28,668 nucleotides of DNA from assembly GCA_017414845.1 (NCBI GenBank), contig JAFQJY010000122.1, positions 1-28,668 on the forward strand, in the 5' to 3' direction. This DNA is from Alphaproteobacteria bacterium (lineage in GTDB: Bacteria; Pseudomonadota; Alphaproteobacteria; RF32; UBA3637). The position numbers were made by a program, and so were the translations under genes. Below the pieces are notes generated by a model. That model was given only the letters and a program-made list of their open reading frames with translations. It had not been told where the DNA came from and made no database searches. Below, in pieces: positions 7,768-16,548 of the stretch (within the stretch, counting starts at the first letter, position 1; the number at the start of each line of letters is the position of its first letter).

Positions 7768-8160
7768 ATGATTGGAATTGTGGTTGTTACCCACGGAAAT
7801 ATTGCTGACGAAATGATAAAAGCGATGGAACATATCGTCGGTACACAACAGCAGGTTGCCGGTGTCAGTATGTCAACTTGCGACGATATGGAATTAAAAA
7901 GACAGGAAATTGCCGACAAAGTCAAAGAAACAAACTCCGGTGACGGTGTTGTTATTGTTACGGATATGTTTGGCGGGACACCGTCTAATTTAGCGATTTC
8001 CGTTATGGAACAGGCGCCTGTGGAAGTCATTGCCGGTCTTAATCTCCCTCTTTTAGTCAAATTGACACGAGAAAGATACAAACCTCTTAAAGAGGCTGTT
8101 GCCGAAGCCGCCGAAGCCGGAAGAAAATATATCAACATTGCATCGGAGTTACTTTTATAA
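7768..8160 (+). CDS. PTS mannose-family EIIA component
   Basis: A 130-aa single-domain EIIA of the mannose family, accepting phosphate from HPr. The phosphorylatable His9 is in VVTHGN, and VTDMFGGTPSN is the conserved active-site loop. No EIIB, EIIC or EIID gene follows, so a regulatory rather than a transport role is likely, as known for the alphaproteobacterial HprK-EIIA-HPr systems. The stop codon TAA overlaps the HPr start (TAATG). Confidence 0.93.
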   Translation: MIGIVVVTHGNIADEMIKAMEHIVGTQQQVAGVSMSTCDDMELKRQEIADKVKETNSGDGVVIVTDMFGGTPSNLAISVMEQAPVEVIAGLNLPLLVKLTRERYKPLKEAVAEAAEAGRKYINIASELLL

Positions 8161-8441
8161 TGTGTACGAACAGTTTAACTTTTACACTGACTATTCAAAA
8201 TAAAAAAGGCTTACATGCCCGTGCCGCTTCTCTTTTTGTCAAAGAGGCAGATAAGTTTCTTTCTACCGTTTGGGTGGAAAAAGATAAACAGAAAGTATCC
8301 GGTCGTTCCATTATGGGTCTGATGATGTTGGCTGCCTCCAAAGGAACTGAAATCACCGTAACCGTAGAGGGTACGGATGCGCCTCGTATGAAACAGGCTT
8401 TGACAAATCTCGTAGACGATAAATTTTACGAAAAAGAATAA
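8160..8441 (+). CDS. ptsH: Phosphocarrier protein HPr
   Basis: The 93-aa HPr carries GLHARAA with the EI-phosphorylated His19, and GRSIMGLMML with Ser50, the site HprK would modify. Its start overlaps the EIIA stop, so it is the last gene of the STAS-hprK-EIIA-HPr unit. Enzyme I is not in the window. The presence of both phosphorylation sites and of hprK suggests the serine switch is functional. Confidence 0.95.
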   Translation: MCTNSLTFTLTIQNKKGLHARAASLFVKEADKFLSTVWVEKDKQKVSGRSIMGLMMLAASKGTEITVTVEGTDAPRMKQALTNLVDDKFYEKE

Positions 8442-8448
8442 AAAAATC

Positions 8449-8477
8449 TTTTCAAAATCTTTTTAAAAACCTATATT
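8449..8477 (+). promoter_or_regulatory. Possible promoter of the bat operon
   Basis: TTTTCA (8449-8454), a 17-base spacer and TATATT (8472-8477) lie between ptsH and batA, ahead of the AGAGGAAA Shine-Dalgarno. The -35 is weak. No terminator hairpin separates ptsH from batA, so read-through from the PTS operon is also possible. Confidence 0.45.
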
Positions 8478-8494
8478 GATACAAGAGGAAAGAA

Positions 8495-9475
8495 ATGCTG
8501 ACTTTTGTATGGTCTTTTATTGCTGTTTTGTTACCGATACCTTTTGCGTTGTTTTTGATGAAGAAAAAATCAACGGAGCCGAAGGTAGCGACGGCTCTTT
8601 ATGTCCCTTTCTTTAAAGAATTAAAAAAAGAATGCCAAACAATTCAAAGTCATATTTCTTTTTGGAGTGCCCTTTTTTTCTTTTTAAGTTGGATAGCCTT
8701 ATGTCTTTCCGGTATGCGTCCTGTTTTTATCGGAGAACCTGTTTCTACGCAGGCACGACAAAGACAACTGATGCTTGTTCTTGATGTATCCGGTTCTATG
8801 GAAGAAGATGATTTTCTTTTAAAAAACAGACGTATTTCAAGAATGAATATGGTCAAACTTCTCTCAGATGATTTCCTAAAAAAAAGAAAAGGCGATGCTG
8901 TCGGTTTAACTCTTTTCGGCAGTGAACCTTATGTTTATATTCCTCTGACGGCAGATGTGGATACAGCCTCTCAAATGCTTTCGGAACTGGATGTCGGTAT
9001 GGCAGGCGACCAAACGGCTATCGGCGACGCATTAGGACTTGCCGTTCAGACAATGAAAAACATTAAAAATGAGTCAAAAGTCATTGTTTTTATGTCTGAC
9101 GGAAATGCCAACGCCGGCGGACTTTCTCCTGAACAAAGTCTTGAAATGGCTAAAAAAGACGGTATCAGGGTTTATACAATCGGTATCGGCAGTCTTCCCT
9201 ATACCGTCAATACTTTTTTCGGAAGAAGACAAGTCAATCCCGCATCCGGACTTGATGAAAAAACACTCCGAAAAATTGCCGAATATACAGGTGGGAAGTA
9301 TTTTAGAGCAACAACGACTGCCGATATGCAGAAAATTTATGACGAAATTGATAAACTTGAACCGATAGATACGGAAACAAATATCATCTATCCGACGAAA
9401 GAACTTTATTATTACCCGCTTTTACTGGCTTTAATTTTAGGATTTATCGGTTTTTACATAAGGGAGGAAGTATGA
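8495..9475 (+). CDS. batA: Membrane VWA-domain protein, BatA-like
   Basis: 326 aa. Membrane segments at about residues 5-21 and 55-75 precede a von Willebrand A domain with an intact metal site: DVSGSM (97-102), then a GDQTAIGDALG loop and VFMSDGNANAGG. A C-terminal membrane helix lies at about 305-323. This is the BatA layout, anchored with the VWA domain outside the membrane. Bat (aerotolerance) operons normally begin with a MoxR ATPase and a DUF58 protein; neither is here, so they must be elsewhere or absent. The stop overlaps the next gene by 4 bases. Confidence 0.9.
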   Translation: MLTFVWSFIAVLLPIPFALFLMKKKSTEPKVATALYVPFFKELKKECQTIQSHISFWSALFFFLSWIALCLSGMRPVFIGEPVSTQARQRQLMLVLDVSGSMEEDDFLLKNRRISRMNMVKLLSDDFLKKRKGDAVGLTLFGSEPYVYIPLTADVDTASQMLSELDVGMAGDQTAIGDALGLAVQTMKNIKNESKVIVFMSDGNANAGGLSPEQSLEMAKKDGIRVYTIGIGSLPYTVNTFFGRRQVNPASGLDEKTLRKIAEYTGGKYFRATTTADMQKIYDEIDKLEPIDTETNIIYPTKELYYYPLLLALILGFIGFYIREEV

Positions 9476-11106
9476 TTTTTCTACGTCCGTGGTATCTTCT
9501 TTTTCTGCTGGTACCTGTTTTTTTCTTTTTCATATCAGGAAAAAGAGAAGGCGTTTCTTCTGGCTGGAAAAAGGCGTGCGACCCTGACTTACTGCCTTAT
9601 CTTTTGAAAAATATAGAGGGAAGTGAAAACCGTTTTTTAAAAAAATACCTTGCCCTTTTATGGTGTGTTTTAAGTATAGCCATGGCAGGACCGACACTCC
9701 CCAAAATGCCCGTTAAAACGGCAACGCCGTCACAAGGTATTGTCGTTGTTTTGGATATGTCTCCGGCAATGGATAAACAAATGCTTTTTCAGACAACACT
9801 TAAATTGAAAGACCTTTTAAAACAAAATAAAGATCCTGTCGGATTTGTTTTGACGGACGAAAAGGCTTATACCGTCGTACCGGTTGCCAAAGATAATAAA
9901 ATTATGGAGAACACATTAAATGAACTTTCCGAAAAAGTAATGCCTTCCGTTGGCAGTGCTCCTGAGAAAGGTATTTTAAAAGCACAGGAACTTTTAAAAA
10001 ACGCCGATTATGCACAAGGAAAAATTTTACTAATAACCGGTGGTGTCAGTGAAAACTTTAAAATGCCTGAAACAGAATATCCCGTTTGGGTTTTAGGTAT
10101 AGGACAAAACGAGGCTCATCCTGTCCTGTTACCGAACGGTCAATTTTGGTTAAAAGCAGATAAAAAACCGTTACAATTTTCCTTAAATCCGAATAAGTTT
10201 AAAGGAAAGGCAACTTATCTCTATCCGACTTTGGATGATAATGATATTCAAAGTTTTTTAAAAACGCCCGTTTACGGAGAAATATCTGCCGAAGAACAGG
10301 AAATTGACACTTCTTTTGATTTTGGCGGTATTATTGTGGCCTTATGTCTGCCTTTTTTCATTCCTCTGTTCAGACGAGGTGTTCTTATCGGATTATTTTT
10401 ACTTCTTTTTATTCCTCATTCTGCAGAGGCTATTCCTTTTAAAAGGGGAGAACAACTCTTTTTTGAAAAAAATAATCAGGCTGAACAGGCTTTTGAAAAA
10501 GGCGACTATAAAACAGCCGAAAAATTATTTCGTGAAACACAAAATTACTATAATCTCGGTAATACGTTGGCACATTTGGGACGATATGAAGAAGCTATTC
10601 AATCTTATGAAAAAGCCCTGTCGGAAAATCCTGAAAATCAAGATGCTCAATTTAATCTCAACTATCTGAAAGAGGCCCTGAAACAGCAACAAAACCAAGA
10701 AAAACATCACGAAAAAGAACAACAGAAACAAGAGCAACAGGAACAAAATCAGCAAAACGACGAGCAACAATCTCCTCAGGAAAATGAGCAGAATTCTCAG
10801 GAAGAAAATCAAAAAGAAAACGAACAACAGGAACAACAAGAACGGCAAGAACAAAACGACGAACGGCAAAAAGATACTCACTCGGAAGAAACCGACCTTC
10901 AAAATTCATCCGAAAAACAAATTGAAGAACAGGAAACAGAACATCAAGAAACCACAAACGATAAAGAACTTTCTGCTGAAAATATGGAAGATGAAACAGA
11001 GGGTGAACCTCTTTCTGCCGAGGAAAAATGGCTTAAAAAAATTCAAAAAAACAACGGACGTATTTTAAAATATCGTCTTAAAAAACAATATATGGAGCAA
11101 CAATGA
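9472..11106 (+). CDS. BatB-BatC fusion: degenerate VWA, TPR and Gln/Glu-rich tail
   Basis: 544 aa. Membrane segments at about 5-21 and 57-72 are followed by a VWA domain (about 88-275) whose metal site is degraded: LDMSPAM replaces DxSxS (Ser to Ala99), and the later loop is TGG instead of DG. Two hydrophobic stretches (284-300 and 303-318) end in HSAEA, which looks like an internal signal peptidase site. Two TPR-like repeats follow (about 325-405, including YNLGNTLAHLGRYEEAIQSY), then a highly charged Gln/Glu/Asn-rich tail of about 120 residues. BatB and BatC are usually separate genes, so this appears to be a fusion. Overlaps batA and batD. Confidence 0.85.
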   Translation: MIFLRPWYLLFLLVPVFFFFISGKREGVSSGWKKACDPDLLPYLLKNIEGSENRFLKKYLALLWCVLSIAMAGPTLPKMPVKTATPSQGIVVVLDMSPAMDKQMLFQTTLKLKDLLKQNKDPVGFVLTDEKAYTVVPVAKDNKIMENTLNELSEKVMPSVGSAPEKGILKAQELLKNADYAQGKILLITGGVSENFKMPETEYPVWVLGIGQNEAHPVLLPNGQFWLKADKKPLQFSLNPNKFKGKATYLYPTLDDNDIQSFLKTPVYGEISAEEQEIDTSFDFGGIIVALCLPFFIPLFRRGVLIGLFLLLFIPHSAEAIPFKRGEQLFFEKNNQAEQAFEKGDYKTAEKLFRETQNYYNLGNTLAHLGRYEEAIQSYEKALSENPENQDAQFNLNYLKEALKQQQNQEKHHEKEQQKQEQQEQNQQNDEQQSPQENEQNSQEENQKENEQQEQQERQEQNDERQKDTHSEETDLQNSSEKQIEEQETEHQETTNDKELSAENMEDETEGEPLSAEEKWLKKIQKNNGRILKYRLKKQYMEQQ

Positions 11107-12530
11107 TGAAAAAATTATGTATTCTTTTTTGTTTTCTTTTTTCAATATCCGCCAACGCAAAACTGACGGCAGAATTATCACCGAAAGCCATCACGGAGGG
11201 ACAAAGTGTTGACCTGATTTTATCGTCGGATGAACCTCTGGCAGGCAGTCCTGATTTTTCTCCTCTGACGGCAGATTTTTCACTCGGGGCACAAGGACAA
11301 ATTCAACGAATGGCTATTCGTAACGGAAAAAGAACAAGTCTTTATCAGTATTCTGTTTCTTTATCGCCTCTTAAAACAGGAACAATTGAAATTCCTTCCA
11401 TTACTTGGGATACGGAAAGTAGCGAGCCTTTGACACTCGTTATTACCGAAGCCGGAAGTGCTTTAACCGAAACAGAAGGAAATCTGTTTTTAAAAGCGAC
11501 TGTTTCAAGTGAAAAAGTCTATCCGAAACAACAGATTATTTATACGGCTTCCGTTTATGACCGTGTCGGTTTGGTAGACGGTGAATTTATTCCTCCGTCT
11601 GCACCGGATACGGAAGTCGGAAAACTCGGAGAGCCTCGTCTTTACACAAAAGAAATAGAAGGTAAAATGTATCAGGTTTACGAGCAAAAATTTATTGTCA
11701 TTTCTGATAAAACAGGTCCGCTCAATTTAACGCCTGCCGTTTTCAAGGGATATGTTTATACAAACGAAGCACCTTCCAGACGTTCTTCATTTTTCGGCAT
11801 GCACGAAGAATTTTTATTCGGAACGCCCAGAAATCAAAAAGAGGTTATTTTAAAAGCCGAAAATATAACCTTTGATATTCTGGATAAACCTGAAACAGCC
11901 AAAGGAAAACCGTGGTTTCCAAGTACAGAGGTTTATACAGAGCAAAAATGGACCCCCGAAGAAAATACACTTAAACAAGGAGATACTCTGACCCGTACCG
12001 TCAAAATCCAAGCACGAGGTGTCCTGCCGAATACAATTCCTGATTTAACGATGAAAGACGGTGTCGGATATAAGGTTTATCCTGCCGAAGCAAAAACTTC
12101 TTTGGGATATGATTCTTTCGGATTGATTTCCGTTTGGGAAAAAGATTTTGTCATTATTCCGACAGAAAGCGGAGAAGTACAGATACAGGATCTTTCTTTT
12201 TCTTGGTTTAATACAACAAAAAACGAAGAAACGATGACTTTTATCCCCGGTAAAATTTTAAATGTGGAAGAAAATCCTATTTTTTCAAAAGAAAATCCGG
12301 TCCCTCAGACAGAAGTTCCCGAAAAGGAAAAAACACCACCTCAAACAGATGCTGTTTCTGAAACACTCTGTACACCTGTCGGTGAGAAAAATTTTTTTGA
12401 AAGAGAAAATAACTTTCTTTTCTTCATCAGTGGATTATTTTTCGGTTGGATAACCGTTTTGCTGAGTATTTTTATTGTTTATCTTATCAAAAGAAGAAAG
12501 AAAAAACTGCCGGATTTGTATCCTTACTGA
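11103..12530 (+). CDS. batD: BatD-like exported membrane-anchored protein
   Basis: 475 aa with a signal peptide (1-19, cleavage after ANA), a long beta-rich periplasmic part and a single C-terminal membrane helix at about 437-461 followed by RRKKK. The order of this gene after batA and batB-batC and its architecture (immunoglobulin-like, oxygen tolerance family) support BatD. Early part contains ITEGQSVDLIL; a later segment has LKQGDTLTRTVKIQARG. It overlaps the previous gene by 4 bases and its 3' end overlaps the convergent transglycosylase gene by 7 bases. Confidence 0.85.
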   Translation: MMKKLCILFCFLFSISANAKLTAELSPKAITEGQSVDLILSSDEPLAGSPDFSPLTADFSLGAQGQIQRMAIRNGKRTSLYQYSVSLSPLKTGTIEIPSITWDTESSEPLTLVITEAGSALTETEGNLFLKATVSSEKVYPKQQIIYTASVYDRVGLVDGEFIPPSAPDTEVGKLGEPRLYTKEIEGKMYQVYEQKFIVISDKTGPLNLTPAVFKGYVYTNEAPSRRSSFFGMHEEFLFGTPRNQKEVILKAENITFDILDKPETAKGKPWFPSTEVYTEQKWTPEENTLKQGDTLTRTVKIQARGVLPNTIPDLTMKDGVGYKVYPAEAKTSLGYDSFGLISVWEKDFVIIPTESGEVQIQDLSFSWFNTTKNEETMTFIPGKILNVEENPIFSKENPVPQTEVPEKEKTPPQTDAVSETLCTPVGEKNFFERENNFLFFISGLFFGWITVLLSIFIVYLIKRRKKKLPDLYPY

Positions 12531-14242
12531 TTATTCTGTTCGGATTTATTTGTTTCGTCTTGCGGAATATAAACAGGCCACTTACCTTCTATAAGTGCAT
12601 CCATAGAAAATAAATCCTGTTTCATCAGGTTCCTGTAAATCCAGTAGTTAGCCATAATTCTTTCAACAAAGGTTCGTGTTTCTCTGAACGGAATACTTTC
12701 CATAAAGAGAAGAGGATCTTCAGAAAATGTTTTTCTTTTTTTAAGTTTTATTAAATTGCCCGGACCACTGTTATAAGCGGCAGCCGTAAATAAAAGATTA
12801 TACTGAATGTTTTTATCTTTCATCAGGAAAAGAAGATATTCTTGTCCGAGTGCTAAATTATACTCAGGTTCTTGTAACCTTTCTTTTTCCCATTTAATTT
12901 TACGGATTTTGGTTAAATGTCTTGCACTGGCAGGCATCAGTTGCATCAATCCGACAGCACCGACTTTACTTTTAGCGCCGGCATTAAAACAAGATTCCTG
13001 TTTTACAAAAGCAAAAACAAGGGCTTTATCCACAATCCAACCGTTATCGGGTTTCCATTCGGGTGCAGGAAAACGTCCGAGCGAGGTATCCTCTTTAATT
13101 TCACCGGAAACACGTGATAAATCAGAGGCTAAACCGTTTTTTTCAGCAACAACAGACAGAAGTGCCTGTGTTTGTTTATCTGCCTTTAAGAAAAGATTAG
13201 ATAATTCCTGCCTTGCCAAAGTTTCCTGTCCGATTTGTTTCAAAGCCAAAACACGTTCAAAAGCCGGATGAGAAAATTCCTCTGTAATTTCATCCTCAGG
13301 TAAAACAGGCTTATCCCATGTATGATTTAAATCACGTCCGAGTGCCCGAGTTGCCAAAAGTCCGTAAAAAGTACGAGGATTTTCGGCAGCCGTTTCAAGA
13401 TAAGTATTCACAACGGCAAAATTACCGAGTTTCAGGTTAGCCCTGCTCGCCCAATAAGCACCGGCAGATTTTAAAAGAGGATTACTCTTTTCGTGCAGAG
13501 CCACTTTGTCAAAATGATAGGCTGCTTTTTCCACATCATTCATTCGCCAATATGAAAGACCGAGTGTCCAATGTCCCAAAGGAAAAAAACGACCGGAACG
13601 TTTAACGGGTTTATCTATTGTCTGAACAACCAAATCATCACGACCGTCTAAAAAATAAGAAAACGCAAGAGCAATTCTCGCCCCGTCGTGATCCGTTGCA
13701 TTAAAAAGTATTTTTGCGTCTTTTCCTTCTATCAGTTGACGGGCGTTTAAGGTTCTTCCTGCCTGTAAATATTTGGAAATCTGACGCATAATCCGAACGG
13801 CTTTTTTTCTTTGTTCTCCTTTTAAATAAGAAAAAGAAAGTCCCGTAATGGAATCTATCGGTTCAGAGCGATATACAACAGAACAGGTTCCACTTCTTCC
13901 GCCATAAATCGGTTTCGGTTTTTTAGGCGGTAAATTTGCTTTTTTCTTTTGCCCCAAAGCATACATTCTGACGGCTTCGGGATGGTCAGCATATTTTTGA
14001 AACCAAGCCTCTATTTCTTTGGCTTTCGTACGCCATGTTTTGGAAAAATAGCGCTGTGCCAAAATATGTCCCATTAAACTTTTGTCTTTCAAACGGGCAA
14101 TGGCTTTATCAGCCGTTTGCCAATTTTCTTTTTCCTGATATTTAAAGATAAGTCTGTAATTCTCGGCATCTTTTTCAGAAAGTTCTGCTATGGCAGGAAA
14201 AGAAAACAGAACACTTAAAAAAAACAACACTATCTTTTTCAT
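12524..14242 (-). CDS. Soluble lytic murein transglycosylase
   Basis: A periplasmic enzyme that cleaves the MurNAc-GlcNAc bond leaving 1,6-anhydroMurNAc. 572 aa: signal peptide 1-19, a helical superhelix region (about 25-395) and a C-terminal SLT domain (about 400-545). Catalytic Glu416 is in FVKQESCFN, followed by GAVGLMQLMPASA (428-440) and TAAAYNSGPG (486-495), the three classic SLT motifs. GAGGAA precedes the ATG. It is divergent from the Mur ligase/carboxypeptidase gene, 71 bases away, consistent with linked peptidoglycan turnover. Slt70-like; E. coli Slt is somewhat longer. Confidence 0.93.
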   Translation of the reverse strand: MKKIVLFFLSVLFSFPAIAELSEKDAENYRLIFKYQEKENWQTADKAIARLKDKSLMGHILAQRYFSKTWRTKAKEIEAWFQKYADHPEAVRMYALGQKKKANLPPKKPKPIYGGRSGTCSVVYRSEPIDSITGLSFSYLKGEQRKKAVRIMRQISKYLQAGRTLNARQLIEGKDAKILFNATDHDGARIALAFSYFLDGRDDLVVQTIDKPVKRSGRFFPLGHWTLGLSYWRMNDVEKAAYHFDKVALHEKSNPLLKSAGAYWASRANLKLGNFAVVNTYLETAAENPRTFYGLLATRALGRDLNHTWDKPVLPEDEITEEFSHPAFERVLALKQIGQETLARQELSNLFLKADKQTQALLSVVAEKNGLASDLSRVSGEIKEDTSLGRFPAPEWKPDNGWIVDKALVFAFVKQESCFNAGAKSKVGAVGLMQLMPASARHLTKIRKIKWEKERLQEPEYNLALGQEYLLFLMKDKNIQYNLLFTAAAYNSGPGNLIKLKKRKTFSEDPLLFMESIPFRETRTFVERIMANYWIYRNLMKQDLFSMDALIEGKWPVYIPQDETNKSEQNNQ

Positions 14243-14313
14243 AAAATAATTCCTCTTTTAAACATTTTCGGTTATGATAAAGAAATTAAAATAAAAAGTA
14301 AAGGAAAACAAAA

Positions 14314-16548
14314 ATGAAGTATTTTTTCTGTGGTATCGGTGGTATCGGAATGAGTGCCGTTGCGCTTGCTCTAAAATCAAAAGGACATTCTGTATCAGGC
14401 TCTGACCGTTCTTTTGATAAAAATGAAAATCAAAAAATGCGCAAACGTCTTGAAAATAAAGGTATTGTTATTTTTCCCCAAGACGGAAGCGGTGTTGATA
14501 AAAATACTGATTTTTTAGTTGTTTCTTCTGCTGTTGAAGAACATATTCCCGATGTTCAAAAAGCCCGTTCTCTTAAAATAAAAATCAAAAAAAGAGCCCA
14601 AATTCTCGCTGATTTTATCAACAAAAATCAAGGTATCGCTATTGCAGGTACATCCGGAAAAACAACCATAACAGCCATGACGGCACATATTTTACACACA
14701 CTCGGAAAAAATCCGACAATGATAAACGGCGGTATTTCCGTCAATACATATAACAATGAAGGAAATTCTAATCTGATAGAGGGTACAAGTCCTCTTTACG
14801 TTGCCGAAACAGATGAATCTGACGGAACCATAGAACTCTATAAACCTTACATCAGCGTTGTTTCCAATATTTCTCTTGATCATAAACCGTTAGAAGAACT
14901 GCGCCCTTTATTTGAAAACTTTATTAAAAGAACAAAACACTGTGCTATTTTAAATGCCGATTGTCCGGAAACGCAAAAACTCAAAATAAAAAAAGAAAAA
15001 ATAAAAACGTTCTCTTTTTCAGATAAAACGGCAGATTTTTATGTATCCGATATTCATTCAAATCAAAACGGCAGTGTTTTTAAAATCAACGGCGAATGGG
15101 GATTTTTATCCGTTTTAGGAAAACACAATATTGCTAATGCCGTCGCATCTGTTGCTGTTTGTACTCTTTTAGGCATAGAAATCAGAGATGCTCTTTATGC
15201 GCTTTTTTCCTTTAAAGGAACAGAACGCAGAATGCAAAAAACCGGTCATTTTGTTTTTGATGATTATGCACATAATCCCGAAAAAATTTCAGCCTCTATA
15301 TCTACACTGACAGACGATAATCAAGGACGGCTTTTCATCATCTTTCAACCGCACGGATTTGCACCGACAAAATTGATGAAAGACAATTTAATTCAGGTTT
15401 TTAAAGAAAAAGTACGAAAACAGGATTTTATTTTACTTCCGGAAATATTCTATGCCGGCGGAACGGTAGAAAAAACAATTTCATCCAAAGATTTAACAGA
15501 CGCCTTACCCCCCGAAAAACAGGCTTTCTTTTTTGAAAAAAGAGAAGATATCATTCCGTTTATTACTTCCCGTTTTAAATCCGGAGATAGCGTTTTAGTT
15601 ATGGGCGCAAGAGACACAACTCTGCCGTTATTTTCAAAAGAAATTGCCGATAATCTTCCTAAGGGAACGCCACCGAAACAGGAATTTTTTGTTTTGGGTG
15701 ATGTGATGGATAAAAATGTGGCTTTAATTACACCTTCAAGTCCTTTAACACCTCCCCTTTATTTGAGAACGGTACAAAAATATTTCAACAAAAGAAAAAC
15801 AGGCGTTTTTGTCCTTCCGTCTTTCTTTTCACAGGACAGATTTTGTGCAGGAACAGACGAAGAACGAGCCTTTGAAATCAATATGGCTTTCTCTCATCCT
15901 TTGATTACGACGGTTATGGCTTTTAAAGGCGGATATGGTTCTATACGCATACTGGATAAAATTGATTACTCACTGATAAAGAAAAACAAAAAAGAATTTT
16001 ACGGTTTCAGTGATACAACAGCACTTCAATTAGCCCTTTATAAAAAAGCAGGTCTTTCATCCGTCACCGGTTTTTATCCAAAACAGGATATTCCGAATAA
16101 AGAAACAACCGTTCCTTGTCAATGGTCTGTTGAAACGAATATATCTGATAAAAAAGAGGTTAAAGGAACACTTATCGGCGGTTGTTTAAGTTTGATAACT
16201 TCACTTATAGGAACACCTTATATGCCTGATTTAAAGAACTGTATTTTGTTTATAGAAGACGTCAGAGAAGAACCTTATAAAATAGACAAGATGCTTTCAC
16301 AACTTTATTTAGCAGGACATTTAAGTCATCTGAAAGCCCTTGTATTCGGAAAATTTGAAAAATGCGAAGCAAAAGACAAAAACGACGGAACAATAAAGGA
16401 CGTTATCAAAGAATGGCAAAAAAAATTATCGCCCGTTCCTGTTGTTTGGGGCTTAAATTACGGACATACAATGCAGACAAGCCTGCTTCCTATCGGTAAA
16501 AAGGCCGTCCTTTCTTTCAAAGAAAAAAAGTTATCCACAGAATCATAA
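14314..16548 (+). CDS. Fused MurC/Mpl-type ligase and LD-carboxypeptidase (LdcA, S66)
   Basis: 744 aa, two enzymes in one chain. Residues 1-450 are a Mur ligase: GIGGIGMS (7-14), ATP loop AGTSGKTT (111-118), AETDESDGT (164-172), FKGTERRM (300-307) and DDYAHNP (316-322). Overall it is closer to MurC than to typical Mpl by eye. Residues about 457-744 are a serine peptidase of family S66: KGGYGSIR (538-545), nucleophile Ser566 in GFSDTT, Glu648 in FIEDVREEP, and His718 in GLNYGHTMQT. LdcA removes the terminal D-Ala of tetrapeptides, and Mpl attaches the resulting tripeptide to UDP-MurNAc. The fusion would therefore join two successive recycling steps, if the ligase has Mpl specificity. Its last codons contain a perfect DnaA box. 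Confidence 0.9.
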   Translation: MKYFFCGIGGIGMSAVALALKSKGHSVSGSDRSFDKNENQKMRKRLENKGIVIFPQDGSGVDKNTDFLVVSSAVEEHIPDVQKARSLKIKIKKRAQILADFINKNQGIAIAGTSGKTTITAMTAHILHTLGKNPTMINGGISVNTYNNEGNSNLIEGTSPLYVAETDESDGTIELYKPYISVVSNISLDHKPLEELRPLFENFIKRTKHCAILNADCPETQKLKIKKEKIKTFSFSDKTADFYVSDIHSNQNGSVFKINGEWGFLSVLGKHNIANAVASVAVCTLLGIEIRDALYALFSFKGTERRMQKTGHFVFDDYAHNPEKISASISTLTDDNQGRLFIIFQPHGFAPTKLMKDNLIQVFKEKVRKQDFILLPEIFYAGGTVEKTISSKDLTDALPPEKQAFFFEKREDIIPFITSRFKSGDSVLVMGARDTTLPLFSKEIADNLPKGTPPKQEFFVLGDVMDKNVALITPSSPLTPPLYLRTVQKYFNKRKTGVFVLPSFFSQDRFCAGTDEERAFEINMAFSHPLITTVMAFKGGYGSIRILDKIDYSLIKKNKKEFYGFSDTTALQLALYKKAGLSSVTGFYPKQDIPNKETTVPCQWSVETNISDKKEVKGTLIGGCLSLITSLIGTPYMPDLKNCILFIEDVREEPYKIDKMLSQLYLAGHLSHLKALVFGKFEKCEAKDKNDGTIKDVIKEWQKKLSPVPVVWGLNYGHTMQTSLLPIGKKAVLSFKEKKLSTES

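Noticed and set aside
10525..10957. Leucine/phenylalanine-rich open frames antisense to the Gln/Glu-rich tail
   Set aside because: They are the complement of CAA/GAA-rich codons; the sense gene is clear from its TPR and operon context.
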